The notes: generated by a model not told the origin, from the letters alone. A stretch of DNA of 64,000 nucleotides from CAYQTE01 sp964420285 (GCA_964420285.1 CAYQTE010000014.1:22060-86059), one strand, 5' to 3'. Counted from the first letter of the stretch, positions 50,932 through 59,989 are shown. A program made the numbers and translations.

Positions 50932-51705
50932 GAAGAAGTCGCTGCGGTCGTCCGGGTCGAAGAGGTAGTGGCGGTAGGCGCACCGGAAGTAGTCGTGGAG
51001 GTCGAGGTACCACGAGCCGCCACGCAGCACACGCGAAGCGCGACTCCGGCTCTTCTCCGTCGGCGCCCACAACTCTCCACGCCGGTATCTCTCATACGCC
51101 TCCCTCTCATACCAGTCCCCGCACCACTCCCATACGTTCCCGCTCATCTGGTAGTGACCCCACGGGCTGCACCCCTCCGCGTAGCTCCATACGCTCGCCG
51201 TCGTCTCGCTTCCCTTGTTCTCGGCAGTCCGGCACTTCTTCTCCTCCCACTCCTTACCCCACGGGTATTCCCTTCCGTCCACGCCTCGCGATCCCTTCTC
51301 CCATTCCAATTCGCTCGGCAGCCTCAAGCCCGCCCATTGGCAGTACGCCTGGGCATCCTCCCAACTCACGCACACCACAGGATGATCCGATTTCTCCTTG
51401 GGAAAACTCCTCCCCTTCCAGATCGCCGTGCCATAATCCGCCTTGTCCGGCGCCCGATGGCCCGTCGCTTCCACGAACTTCAGGTACTGCCCGTTCGTCA
51501 CCGGGTGTATCCCTAGGTAATACCCAGGCAACTCCACGGCGAACGGCGGCTTCTCCCCAGCCAGAAACTTCCCGCCGGGAACCAGAAGCAGGAGGCTACC
51601 GTCTTTGGCGTTCTCGATCAGCGGATCAAAACCGCCGAACCACTCCCGCAGGGGGAAATCGCCAGGACTGAGCACCGGCTCATCGAATTGCATCGCTTCG
51701 GCCAC
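50899..51705 (-). CDS. FGE/C-type-lectin-fold DGR target protein 2
   Basis: A 268-residue paralog of target 1 sharing most of the FGE-fold core (FAVELPGYYLGIHPVTNGQY, SDHPVVCVSWEDAQAYCQWA, GLRLPSELEWEKGSRGVDGR). It begins with a GTG supported by a GGGAAGGA site. The segment between GGSW and GFRVARTLTT holds 26 NNC-rich codons, the longest of the four. It lies 15 bases downstream of AAA+ protein 2 and 93 bases upstream of the kinase-AAA gene, repeating the pattern NTPase gene followed by its lectin-fold gene. Confidence 0.9.
   Translation of the reverse strand: MAEAMQFDEPVLSPGDFPLREWFGGFDPLIENAKDGSLLLLVPGGKFLAGEKPPFAVELPGYYLGIHPVTNGQYLKFVEATGHRAPDKADYGTAIWKGRSFPKEKSDHPVVCVSWEDAQAYCQWAGLRLPSELEWEKGSRGVDGREYPWGKEWEEKKCRTAENKGSETTASVWSYAEGCSPWGHYQMSGNVWEWCGDWYEREAYERYRRGELWAPTEKSRSRASRVLRGGSWYLDLHDYFRCAYRHYLFDPDDRSDFFGFRVARTLTT
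50932..51009 (-). other. DGR variable region 2 (26 codons)
   Basis: Encodes YLDLHDYFRCAYRHYLF followed by DPDDRSDFF. Here the Tyr after RCA is TAC where the others have TGC, exactly an A-to-G difference. It contains one or two more NNC codons than the other regions in the stretch before the constant Pro. Confidence 0.88.
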
Positions 51706-51720
51706 GGGTTGTTCCTTCCC

Positions 51721-53379
51721 CTACATCTCAAACACTCGCTTGGGTTTCTTGGCCACCGGCGGCGGCTCGGCCAGTGCGGCATCGCGCACCGGACCTGCTT
51801 GGCCTTCGCTGGAGGCCCGGCGCCATTTCTCGCCGGCCTCGGCCCTGAGCGCGGCGATGCGCGATGCCATCGACTCCGACAGGGGCACGGTCTCGGCGAT
51901 CACCGCCGCCAAATGCTTGTCGGCCAGCTTGGTCTCCTCGCCCTCGGCAAAGGCCCGGTAGAGGGCCGATACCACCGCGCCCTCGATTTCCGCGCCGCTG
52001 AAGCCGTCGCTGGCTGTCACATGACTGGCCAGATCGAAGTCGCGGTAGTCGCGATGGTGCTTGGTCAAATGGATCGCCAGAATGTTGGCACGCTCCTGTG
52101 GGCCGGGCAGGTCGATGAAGAAGATTTCATCAAACCGCCCCTTGCGCAGCAGTTCCGGCGGCAGGCCCTCGATGTCGTTGGCCGTGGAGATGGTGAAGAC
52201 CTGTTTCTGGTTCTCCTCCATCCAGGTCAGGAGCGTGCCAAAGACGCGCGTGGATGTGCCTGAATCGCCCCCCTGGCCGCGCACCCCTGAGAGTCCCTTC
52301 TCGATCTCGTCGATCCAGAGCACGCAAGGCGCCACCGCCTCGGCCATCTTCAGGGCCCGCCGCATGTTCTCTTCCGATTGACCCACCAGAGAGCCGAAGA
52401 CCTTGCCCAGGTCGAACTTCAGGAGCGGCATTTTCCACTCGGCCGCCACCGCCTTTGCCGAGAGGCTCTTGCCACAGCCGGGCACGCCCACCAGAAGCAG
52501 GCCGCGTGGATTGGGGAGTCCAAAGGCACGGGCGGACTCGGAAAACGCCTTGCCGCGCTGGCGGAGCCATGCCTTGAGATTGTCCAAGCCGCCGATGCTG
52601 CCAAAACGCTCGGGGGTCGAGTAATACTCCAACATGCCGGATTTGCGGATGATTTGCTCCTTCTCCGAGAGCAGCAGGTCCACATCCTCCGGGTCCAGCC
52701 GGCTGCGGGTGACGACTACCTTGGCCAGGGCATTCTCGGCCTCCGAGCGCGTCAGGCCGGTCAGCGCCTTGACGATCTTCTCACGGCCGCCCTCGCCCAG
52801 GTTGACTTCCACCTTGGGGTTGTCCTTGACCTGTTCGACGGTGTCGTCGAGCACGGCCGCCAACTCCGCCTCGCCGGGCATGTCCAGGTCCACCACGGTC
52901 ATGTCCTTCTCCAGTTCCGGCGGGAGCTTGAGCACCGAGGAGAGGAGCACAACCGTCTTGCGACTGGCCTTGAACGGTCCTACCAGATCGCGCAACTGGC
53001 GCACGATGGTCGCCGCCGCCGGTGAGCGCTCATCCAGGAAAAAATGGAAGTCTTCCAGGACAAACACGCCCGGCTCGGCGAATTCCAATAGGTATGGCAG
53101 TATCTTCGCCGGATCGGCCACCTTCCGCTCCACCGGCCGAAAGTCCGCCGTACACAGGCCGCGCGACACCGACCAGACAAACACCCGCCGGCGCGACAAC
53201 TCACCCTCGCTCAGGGCATCGCCGATCAGCTCGATCGCCCGGTCCTCCTCCGGAGAGACGATGTAAAGCAGCGGATAGCCGGCCTTGAGATAGGTGCGGA
53301 GCTTCTCCTGGAAGGGAGTCGTGGGCCGCGGACTTGGCGGCGGGGTTGGACTTGGGGTTGTGCCTGGATTCTGGGTCAT
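51721..53379 (-). CDS. Ycf46-type AAA+ ATPase 2
   Basis: A 552-residue ATPase. It has a Pro/Thr-rich N-terminus, then FQEKLRTYLKAGYPLLYIVS, the Ycf46-like opening, a Rossmann-like first domain, and a C-terminal AAA+ module: Walker A GVPGCGKSLSAK, Walker B CVLWIDEIEKGL, sensor ISTANDIEGLPPELLRKGRF (arginine finger region). The start at 53379 gives a 4-base overlap with the DUF2997 gene; the longer frame would run through that gene. In cyanobacteria Ycf46 co-occurs with Ycf35 (DUF1257) and DUF2997, as here. Role: probably remodelling, target unknown. Confidence 0.9.
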   Translation of the reverse strand: MTQNPGTTPSPTPPPSPRPTTPFQEKLRTYLKAGYPLLYIVSPEEDRAIELIGDALSEGELSRRRVFVWSVSRGLCTADFRPVERKVADPAKILPYLLEFAEPGVFVLEDFHFFLDERSPAAATIVRQLRDLVGPFKASRKTVVLLSSVLKLPPELEKDMTVVDLDMPGEAELAAVLDDTVEQVKDNPKVEVNLGEGGREKIVKALTGLTRSEAENALAKVVVTRSRLDPEDVDLLLSEKEQIIRKSGMLEYYSTPERFGSIGGLDNLKAWLRQRGKAFSESARAFGLPNPRGLLLVGVPGCGKSLSAKAVAAEWKMPLLKFDLGKVFGSLVGQSEENMRRALKMAEAVAPCVLWIDEIEKGLSGVRGQGGDSGTSTRVFGTLLTWMEENQKQVFTISTANDIEGLPPELLRKGRFDEIFFIDLPGPQERANILAIHLTKHHRDYRDFDLASHVTASDGFSGAEIEGAVVSALYRAFAEGEETKLADKHLAAVIAETVPLSESMASRIAALRAEAGEKWRRASSEGQAGPVRDAALAEPPPVAKKPKRVFEM

Positions 53380-53573
53380 TGTTCGGTCTCCCGCTGGCGC
53401 TCCGTTTCGGTTTCCGTCTGCTCGTATTCGGGCTTGAGCTCCCGTTCGCCCAACGTAGCGCCCAGGCGTTTTTCCAACTGGGCCGTGAACTGCACGCATT
53501 CCTGCCCGACGGCCCCGATGACTTCGACTTTTTGCGTCCCATCCTTATGCAGGGTAATTTTCATCTTCTTCAT
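53376..53573 (-). CDS. DUF2997 family small protein
   Basis: A 65-residue protein. MKKMKITLHKDGTQKVEVIG and VGQECVQFTAQLEKRLGATL match the DUF2997 pattern (beta strands, then Cys and a helix). The C-terminus is Glu/Thr-rich. A GGAG site precedes the ATG, and ATGA couples it to the AAA+ gene. The family is usually found beside DUF1257 genes; its role is unknown. Confidence 0.85.
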   Translation of the reverse strand: MKKMKITLHKDGTQKVEVIGAVGQECVQFTAQLEKRLGATLGERELKPEYEQTETETERQRETEQ

Positions 53574-53585
53574 GACTGGCTCCTT

Positions 53586-54002
53586 TCAACCGCGTTCCGA
53601 CACGATGATGATCCTGTCCCCATTCTCCAGCGTCCGGTCTTCCTCAACGACCAGGTTCTGTTCACGCACCTGATCGCGGATGATGTTGTAGGCGTATTGC
53701 CGCTGAATCTGGGCGATGAAGTTGCCCTGTCGCAGCGGCTGGCCGTCCACTGTCAGCTTGCACTGTCGCTGGATGCCCCAATCCCAATCGGCCACGGCCT
53801 CGTAGGTCTCGCCGCCGCGGCGAAAGCCGATGTCGTAGTTGCAGCCCGTATCGACCACGACCTCGCCGCGTTCCTTGTTGTTGAGAAAGCCGCGGATGAC
53901 GAGGTTTTCGCCCTCCTGAAACCGGTAATGCAAATCCCGCAACGCCTGCACCAATTGCGGGCGCTCGCGGATTTGCGTGCGAATCTTCACGAAATGAGAC
54001 AT
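53586..54002 (-). CDS. DUF1257 (Ycf35-like) protein
   Basis: A 138-residue protein beginning MSHFVKIRTQIRERPQLVQA, the characteristic DUF1257 start, with GCNYDIGFRRGGETYEAVAD, WDWGIQ and a C-terminal YAYNIIRDQVREQNLVVEED. Chloroplast/cyanobacterial Ycf35 belongs here. The biochemical role is unknown. It sits 12 bases from DUF2997 and between two Ycf46-type ATPases, so the three families form a cassette, probably one complex. An AGGAG site supports the start. Confidence 0.9.
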   Translation of the reverse strand: MSHFVKIRTQIRERPQLVQALRDLHYRFQEGENLVIRGFLNNKERGEVVVDTGCNYDIGFRRGGETYEAVADWDWGIQRQCKLTVDGQPLRQGNFIAQIQRQYAYNIIRDQVREQNLVVEEDRTLENGDRIIIVSERG

Positions 54003-54035
54003 GCCATCGCTCCTGGCCCAATGGGCCGGTTGAGT

Positions 54036-55589
54036 TCACACTTCCAGGGTCCGCCGCCCCGTCACGGCGGCCGGTTGTTCATCACTCGACGCCGGGAACG
54101 CCCGGCCTTCGGTTTTCAATTTTTGCAGCTGTTTAATGACTTCCTGATGAGACTCGCTGAGGGGCTTGATTTGTCCGATCCGCTTCACGAGATCCTCGTG
54201 CGTAATCTCTCGGTCCCCGTCGATCAGCGCTGCAATCGCCGCTTCCCGGACTGCCCGCTCCAACTCACGTCCGACGAAACCGCGGCTCTGCTGCACCAGT
54301 TCCTCCATCCGGAATTTCCGATCAGGGAAAGTGATCTTGGCTCGCCTGAGGTGGATGCGCAAGATCTCCAGTCGCTCACTCGTGGTGGGCAGGTCGACGA
54401 AGAACAACTGGTCGAACCGTCCGATGAATTCAGGCGGCAGACCTTCGATCTGGTTGGCCGTCCCGACAAGATACACGGGCGTGCGGTGTTCCTCTGCCCA
54501 GGTGAGGAAAATGCCTAACATGCGCGTAGGGGCGCCGGCGTTAATCGAGCCGACCCCGGCTCCCGCGAACGCTTTCTCGACTTCGTCGATCCACAAGACG
54601 CAAGGACTAACCGTGTCGGCCAAATTCATCGCCAGACGTAGATTCTTCTCCGACTCGCCCAGGAAGCTTCCCATCGCCGCAGCGAGGTCCAGTCGCAGTA
54701 GTGGCCATTTCCACAATCCAGCGATCATCTTCGCCGACAGGCTTTTGCCGGTTCCCGGGATACCTGCCAGAAGAACGCCGCGAGGCAGTTTGTCCAGCTT
54801 GTCCTGATGTTCCGGGGCAAAACATTGCTCCCGGCCCCTGAGGTACTCCTTCAATTTGTCCAGCCCGCCCACATCCGCCTCGCCCTCGTGGGCCGGCCAG
54901 AACTCCAGCGCTCCGCTTTCCCGGATGACCTGCTTCTTGGCCAGCGTGACCAGGTCGATGCCCTGCTCATCGAATTTGTGACGAGCCGCCCACACACGCG
55001 AATACGCCAGGCGGGCCTGCGTCGTCGTCAGACCCAGGGCGGATTGGATGAGCTTGTCCTTGACCTCCGGCCGCGGCAGGGCCGAGCGGTCCGCCAGTTT
55101 CCCCGCCACCTCGTCAAACAGCCGCTCCAGATCCTTCTGGTCGGGGAGCGGAACCGCCAGCACCGCCACATCGTCCTTGAGTTCCCGAGGCAGATCGTGT
55201 TCGGGGGCCAGCGGCGGCGTCACCATGATCAGGTACTGGCTCTGCGTCCGCAGTTTCGCGGTCATGTTCCGCAGTTTGCGCGTGATGTAGCCCCGCTTGG
55301 CCAGCCAGCAATGGTGAAAGTCCCGCAGCACCAGCACGTGCCCATGTGGCATCTTCTCCACCACGTGGCTCAGCAGCGTTTCGGTGGTGCAATCCTTCGC
55401 CGGGAACGATTCACGGCCCGCCCGGTGCGTCTGGAAGCCATCGGCGATATCCCAGCTCGTGATGCCCAGCTTCTGCGCCTCCTCCAACTCGACCAAAGCC
55501 CGGATGACGCGCTCCTCCTCGTAGGTCACCAGGTGAATCAGCGGAATGTTCGCTCCCATCAGGGATGCCAGTTCGTCTTTGAGTACCAT
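54036..55589 (-). CDS. Ycf46-type AAA+ ATPase 3
   Basis: A 517-residue ATPase starting MVLKDELASLMGANIPLIHL and VTYEEERVIRALVELEE, very like Ycf46. The AAA+ module has Walker A GIPGTGKSLSAK, Walker B CVLWIDEVEKAF and sensor VGTANQIEGLPPEFIGRFDQ; the C-terminal lid is helical (GFVGRELERAVREAAIAALI). An AGGAG site precedes the ATG. It follows FGE target 3 by 104 bases and precedes DUF1257 by 33 bases. Sequence similarity to ATPase 2 suggests duplication within the operon. Confidence 0.92.
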   Translation of the reverse strand: MVLKDELASLMGANIPLIHLVTYEEERVIRALVELEEAQKLGITSWDIADGFQTHRAGRESFPAKDCTTETLLSHVVEKMPHGHVLVLRDFHHCWLAKRGYITRKLRNMTAKLRTQSQYLIMVTPPLAPEHDLPRELKDDVAVLAVPLPDQKDLERLFDEVAGKLADRSALPRPEVKDKLIQSALGLTTTQARLAYSRVWAARHKFDEQGIDLVTLAKKQVIRESGALEFWPAHEGEADVGGLDKLKEYLRGREQCFAPEHQDKLDKLPRGVLLAGIPGTGKSLSAKMIAGLWKWPLLRLDLAAAMGSFLGESEKNLRLAMNLADTVSPCVLWIDEVEKAFAGAGVGSINAGAPTRMLGIFLTWAEEHRTPVYLVGTANQIEGLPPEFIGRFDQLFFVDLPTTSERLEILRIHLRRAKITFPDRKFRMEELVQQSRGFVGRELERAVREAAIAALIDGDREITHEDLVKRIGQIKPLSESHQEVIKQLQKLKTEGRAFPASSDEQPAAVTGRRTLEV

Positions 55590-55637
55590 TGCGTGCTCCT
55601 GTTCTTGTGTTCTGATTTCCTCCGGCCATATTCCTAT

Positions 55638-55726
55638 TTTTCAAAATCGTGCGCTCGCTTCGCTCGCGGAAGAAGGGGTAAAAGAGTAAAGGATCAAGTT
55701 GTAAGAGTCCTGGCCACGCGGAAGCC
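55638..55726 (-). repeat. Conserved 3' flank of variable region 3
   Basis: Third copy of the shared flank, one base shorter in the purine tract next to the mirror repeat. Confidence 0.85.
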
Positions 55727-56497
55727 GCGGTGGTCGCGGCGGAGGTCCGGGTCGAGGTCGAGGCGGCAGGCGCACCGGAAGCGGTCGCGGTCGTCGCGGC
55801 GCCACGAGCCGCCACGCAGCACACGCGAAGCGCCCGATGACAACTTCGGCATTGTCAGATCTCGCGCCTTGTAGCGTCCGTACGCGCCGCTCTCATACGC
55901 ATCCCCGCACCACTCCCATACGTTCCCGCTCATCTGGTAGTGACCCCACGGGCTGCACCCCTCCGGGTAGCTCCACACACTCGCCGTTGTTTCGCTTCCC
56001 TTGTTCTTGTCGTTCCGGCATTTCTTCTCGTCCCACTCCTTACCCCACGGGTACTCTCTCCCGTCCACGCCTCGCGATCCCTTCTCCCATTCCAACTCGC
56101 TCGGCAGCTTCAAGCCAGCCCATTGGCAGTACGCCTGGGCATCCTCCCAACTCACGCACACCACAGGATGGGTTGACTTCGTCTCATAGAAGCTGTTGTC
56201 GGGCTTCCGGTGCCCCGTTGCCTTCATGAACCTCATGTACTGACCGTTCGTCACGGGGTGTATCCCAAGGTAATACCCCGGCAACTCCACCGCGAACGGC
56301 GCGCCGCCGCCCTCGTCGCTCCCGGGGCCGCCGGCCAGAAACTTCCCGGCCGGTACCAGAAGCAGCAGGCTCCCGTCCTTGGGGTTCTCGATCACCAGCC
56401 GATCCAGATCCCGGAGAGACCGCTCCGGAACCAAGTCCCGCAATCCCAGCACGGGAAGCTCATAGGAGTCGATTCGTGTGCCCGTGTCATGCGCCAT
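55694..56497 (-). CDS. FGE/C-type-lectin-fold DGR target protein 3
   Basis: A 267-residue paralog with PKDGSLLLLVPAGKFLAGGP, LPGYYLGIHPVTNGQYMRFM, WGHYQMSGNVWEWCGDAYES and SSGASRVLRGGSW, ending GFRVARTLTT. Compared with targets 1 and 2 it has a shorter loop after the KATGHRKPDNSFYET segment, a feature shared with target 4. An AAAGGTGTGGG site precedes the ATG. It lies 12 bases downstream of the Hsp70 gene. 25 NNC-rich codons form its variable region. Confidence 0.9.
   Translation of the reverse strand: MAHDTGTRIDSYELPVLGLRDLVPERSLRDLDRLVIENPKDGSLLLLVPAGKFLAGGPGSDEGGGAPFAVELPGYYLGIHPVTNGQYMRFMKATGHRKPDNSFYETKSTHPVVCVSWEDAQAYCQWAGLKLPSELEWEKGSRGVDGREYPWGKEWDEKKCRNDKNKGSETTASVWSYPEGCSPWGHYQMSGNVWEWCGDAYESGAYGRYKARDLTMPKLSSGASRVLRGGSWRRDDRDRFRCACRLDLDPDLRRDHRGFRVARTLTT
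55727..55801 (-). other. DGR variable region 3 (25 codons)
   Basis: Encodes RRDDRDRFRCACRLDLDPDL followed by RRDHR. Dominated by CGC, GAC and CTC codons; all variable codons end in C. Confidence 0.88.
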
Positions 56498-56509
56498 AAT
56501 CCCACACCT

Positions 56510-58159
56510 TTACAACCTGACCACCGGATGGTCGCGCAGCAGTGGTTTGCCTGTCATGTTGTCGATCGCCGTCACCAGCAGCCGCCGATGCCCGTCGACC
56601 CAGAACGAACATAGGAATCGCTGCCCGTCGCGCTGGAGGTTCACCGGCGGGTCGGCCAGAATGAACGTCGGATTGCCCTGGTTCAGGCAGACGTGGCTGA
56701 ATTCGCTGGCGACCCTGGTCTCTTCGCGGATGGCCCCTTGGCCATCCACCATGGACACTTCCAATCCCCGTTTCTTCATGCGCGAGACCTCGAAAATCTT
56801 GATCCCGATGCGCGTCATGCCGTCATAGCTCCCGCGGGCCCACAGCCTCACCTTGTCCTCCTCGTTCTCGTGGGGCGTGGGAAACTCCGTGCCGATCTTG
56901 AACAGCGGCGCGAACTCATACGCCTTCTTCTCGCGGCTGTAACTTTCGATGGCATAGTCGTGCTGGAGGATGGGCACGATGCCGTCGGCCCCTCGGCACC
57001 CGCCCCGCGCCACCGCGTCAAACGGACTCTGGTACTCCACCTTCCCGTCAAATTGCTCCGCCAGCAGCTTGCCGACGCACGGAACCAGGCTCGTCCCGCC
57101 GGTCACCAGCACGCGCGTCAACCCCTCGCGCCGCAGCCCCGCCTTCACCGCCGCGTTCTCCAGTGCCCGGTCCAGGGTCTGCCGCGTGTTCTTGAGAAAC
57201 TCATTGGCCAGCAGCAGGCAGCCCAGGCACGATTCATCAGCCCGCGAATGCTCACCGATCTGCTGCCGCTCGCACAGCCCGCAGGATCGCGAATAGGTCG
57301 TCCGCAGCATCCGGGCCTTGCCGCTATTCTGGCTGAGCACCGTCATCTCCGCCTGATCCTGGGCGGGGTCAGAAAGCGTAATCTTGGTGGCTTCCGCCTG
57401 GCGGTAGATCACCGCCTCCAACTCACGTTTCTGATAGTCGTCCAGGGCGTGGCGGCGGACAAAGTCCTCGGCAAGCCAGCGGTCGATGTCCATGCCGCCG
57501 ATATCACGCCCGGCCTGACCAAGCTGGATCGCCTTCTTCTCCTGGGCCACGCCCAGATCGATCCGCACCACCGATACATCCAGTGTCCCACACCCGAAGT
57601 CGAAGACCAGAAAGTGATCATCCCGCCGCGCCACGCCGTGGTAACCCAGAACTGCGGCCGTCGGCTCATCCAGCATCCGCAGCCGCCGGATTCCCAGCGA
57701 TTCCACGATCTTGCGCAGCCAGTCCTGGAAGGTCTCGAACGCCTCGGTGGGGGCGGTGAACATGAACTCATCGTTCTCGAAATGAACGCGGTCCGACGCG
57801 TAGTTCAGCACCAGGCGCAAAAAGTCCTCGCCGGCCTCGGCGGCGCTCTTGTGGCCCTGGGCTGTCTTCTTCCGCCGCGTGTTGTTCTGGGCGATATCCC
57901 GCTTCATCCAGCGGATGGTGTCCGGGTGTTCGGCCAATCCGCGCGAGAGTACCTGGTCCCCGATGAGCGTCTCCGTCTTACCATAATGCACGAGCGACGG
58001 GATCACGTGGACCACCTGCTCTTTGGCATCCGGGCCCAGGCGATAAATCATCGCCGTGCTGATGCCCGCGATGTCCAGCGTCAGAGCCTCGCCACGGTTC
58101 TCGTTGAACACCGCGATGACCGTGTTGCCCGTCCCGAAATCAATGCCCACCTTCGCCAT
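56510..58159 (-). CDS. Hsp70/DnaK-like chaperone with Cys-rich insertion
   Basis: A 549-residue actin-like ATPase chaperone: phosphate 1 motif VGIDFGTGNTV, LRMLDEPTAAVLGYHG, phosphate 2 FDFGCGTLDVSVV, and adenosine motif VLVTGGTSLVPCV. The nucleotide-binding domain contains CGLCERQQ and, ~16 residues later, CLGC, a possible four-Cys metal site not found in standard DnaK. The C-terminal substrate domain is short (~160 residues), without the EEVD-like tail. It overlaps the GrpE gene by 20 bases with a GAGGAGG site. A dedicated Hsp70-GrpE pair in a lectin-fold operon is unusual; no DnaJ gene is present. Confidence 0.9.
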   Translation of the reverse strand: MAKVGIDFGTGNTVIAVFNENRGEALTLDIAGISTAMIYRLGPDAKEQVVHVIPSLVHYGKTETLIGDQVLSRGLAEHPDTIRWMKRDIAQNNTRRKKTAQGHKSAAEAGEDFLRLVLNYASDRVHFENDEFMFTAPTEAFETFQDWLRKIVESLGIRRLRMLDEPTAAVLGYHGVARRDDHFLVFDFGCGTLDVSVVRIDLGVAQEKKAIQLGQAGRDIGGMDIDRWLAEDFVRRHALDDYQKRELEAVIYRQAEATKITLSDPAQDQAEMTVLSQNSGKARMLRTTYSRSCGLCERQQIGEHSRADESCLGCLLLANEFLKNTRQTLDRALENAAVKAGLRREGLTRVLVTGGTSLVPCVGKLLAEQFDGKVEYQSPFDAVARGGCRGADGIVPILQHDYAIESYSREKKAYEFAPLFKIGTEFPTPHENEEDKVRLWARGSYDGMTRIGIKIFEVSRMKKRGLEVSMVDGQGAIREETRVASEFSHVCLNQGNPTFILADPPVNLQRDGQRFLCSFWVDGHRRLLVTAIDNMTGKPLLRDHPVVRL

Positions 58160-58685
58160 GGCTGTCCTCCTCGGCGCTGACCATTGCCTTTTGCAGAACC
58201 TTCTGACCCAGCTTGTAGCCCGGGATGCGCACCGTCACCGCCGTGCCCGCGCTGACCGCTCCACCGCTCATCCGCTGATGGGCGGCGATGTCAAACTCGG
58301 CGCGCTGGCCGGCCCGCCCGATCGGCTCCAGACCGGCCCCGGCCAGAATCTTTTCCACGCTCCGCACCAGGTTGGCCATGTCCGCCGCCGTCACGTCCTT
58401 TCCCGATTCCGCCAGCGCCGCCAGGGTTGAAAGGTTGGACAGCGGCCCGGCCAGTTTCCGGAACAGCTTCTCGATCTGCTCCTGCCCGGCGCCGGCCGCC
58501 GCCCGCTCCCTGGAAGCCTCCAGCGAGCCATACTCCCGCTTCATCTGCTCGATCTTCTCATCCTTCTCGCGCAGGTCCATTTCCAGAGATGCCTGCCGCG
58601 ACCGCGCATCGGCCGCTCCTCCCACACCCCTCCCGCCCGCACGGCCCAGCAATGCCGTCCCGAGATTTTTCCAATAACTCGACAT
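58140..58685 (-). CDS. GrpE-like nucleotide exchange factor
   Basis: A 181-residue protein with a basic/hydrophobic N-terminus, a long coiled coil (DLREKDEKIEQMKREYGSLE) and a C-terminal beta wing (VRIPGYKLGQKVLQKAMVSA), the expected GrpE layout. GrpE drives ADP release from Hsp70. The coiled coil is shorter than in housekeeping GrpE. An AGGAG site precedes the ATG, and the stop lies inside the Hsp70 gene. It is most likely specific to the neighbouring Hsp70. Confidence 0.8.
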   Translation of the reverse strand: MSSYWKNLGTALLGRAGGRGVGGAADARSRQASLEMDLREKDEKIEQMKREYGSLEASRERAAAGAGQEQIEKLFRKLAGPLSNLSTLAALAESGKDVTAADMANLVRSVEKILAGAGLEPIGRAGQRAEFDIAAHQRMSGGAVSAGTAVTVRIPGYKLGQKVLQKAMVSAEEDSHGEGGH

Positions 58686-58703
58686 GATCCACTGCTCCTT
58701 TCT

Positions 58704-59975
58704 TTACCGGCCCCCGGAGGTCTTCCCCGCCGTTGCCGATTTGCCCACCTGCACGAACTCCGCCGCATCCGCCCCCGCCTCGACCACCATCTCCTCGAAT
58801 ACCCCGGTCGTGATCCGGTGGCCCATGATCCCGCGCAATACACGCCGCGCCGCCCCCAGTTTCCCCGCCAGCGCCTCCGCCGGTGCCTTAGATAGCGCCT
58901 CCAGGTCGGCCGGCGTCGCCGTGCCCGGCCAGAACTCCAGCACACCCGCCGCGCCCGCCAATTCGTTGATCCAGTAGTTATCGTCGCCGGGCTTGTCCCG
59001 CACCAGGTCCAAGGTCAGCCCCGCCGCATGTCCCGCCAAACGCACCAGCCAATGAGGACTCTGCGCCACCGCACTGGCCGCTGCGGAGCCCGCCTTCGCC
59101 TTCGTCGCCAGTGCCGCCACAATAGGCACGGCATCCGGCGGGTCAGCGCTCTTCAATCGCTCCAGCAGGTCGGCCTCACTGGCGCTGGCCAGATCGCCTT
59201 CATGCCCCCGCGCCAGCCACTGCTCAAAAAGCGAACTGGCCGCCGATGGCTCCCGTGCCGGCGGAAGTTCCTGACCCTTCACATCCGCGCAGAACTGCCG
59301 AAAGAGGCTTCGCATCTCCGGCTCCGCCGGCTCCCATCCGCTGCCGGACAGCTTCACCAGGGCTGGAAAGCCGTATTTCAGCGGCAGTTCCAGGCACGCG
59401 CCGAACAGCCTCGCCCAGTCGCTGTGCCGCACGCACGACTCAATGGCCAGGCGGATTTCCTCTTCGGTGGACTCGGTCAGCTTCTTGCGGGGCCGCACCA
59501 CGAACGGCAGACACCGCCTGTCGCCCCCGCGGACCACCTCCATGATTAGCGATCGCAGCTTGGCATCCGCGCGGTCATACTGCATGCGCAGGTTCTGAAA
59601 CTCCCAGTCCTCCTGGAAATACGCATCCAGTTGCTGCGTGACGAACAGGAACAGGCACGCCCGCTCATGCTCTGACGGCCGGTAGCCCCGCTCGATACAC
59701 AGCTTGGCAGCCCCCCCCGTCGGCGCCACGATCGCCAGCTCGCACAGTACATCGCGCCCCGGCCCGGCAGAAATATCCGCCAAAGCCTTGCTCGCCGCCT
59801 CGGCCACCTGTACGTCTTTCGAGCCGGCCGCTTCCAGAAGCAAGGGAATCGCCTCCGGGCAATTGCGCTGCTCGACCAACCGGCCGGCAGCCTTCCGCCG
59901 ACGCATCGCGCCGGTGATCGGAAACCATGCTTTCAGGTCTTGCCGCAGTCTTTCCATTTCGCTCGCATCCATCAT
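58704..59975 (-). CDS. HEAT-like helical repeat protein
   Basis: A 423-residue protein. The first ~80 residues contain a HEAT/PBS-like repeat (AGRLVEQRNCPEAIPLLLEA, DVQVAEAASKALADI). The middle and end are helical with Trp-rich segments (PHWLVRLAGHAAGLTLDLVR) and no further family assignment. It may be an adaptor or scaffold for the chaperone or ATPases. A GAGGAG site precedes a double ATG. It lies 71 bases after FGE target 4 and 18 bases before GrpE. Confidence 0.68.
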   Translation of the reverse strand: MMDASEMERLRQDLKAWFPITGAMRRRKAAGRLVEQRNCPEAIPLLLEAAGSKDVQVAEAASKALADISAGPGRDVLCELAIVAPTGGAAKLCIERGYRPSEHERACLFLFVTQQLDAYFQEDWEFQNLRMQYDRADAKLRSLIMEVVRGGDRRCLPFVVRPRKKLTESTEEEIRLAIESCVRHSDWARLFGACLELPLKYGFPALVKLSGSGWEPAEPEMRSLFRQFCADVKGQELPPAREPSAASSLFEQWLARGHEGDLASASEADLLERLKSADPPDAVPIVAALATKAKAGSAAASAVAQSPHWLVRLAGHAAGLTLDLVRDKPGDDNYWINELAGAAGVLEFWPGTATPADLEALSKAPAEALAGKLGAARRVLRGIMGHRITTGVFEEMVVEAGADAAEFVQVGKSATAGKTSGGR

Positions 59976-59989
59976 AATTCACTCCTCAT

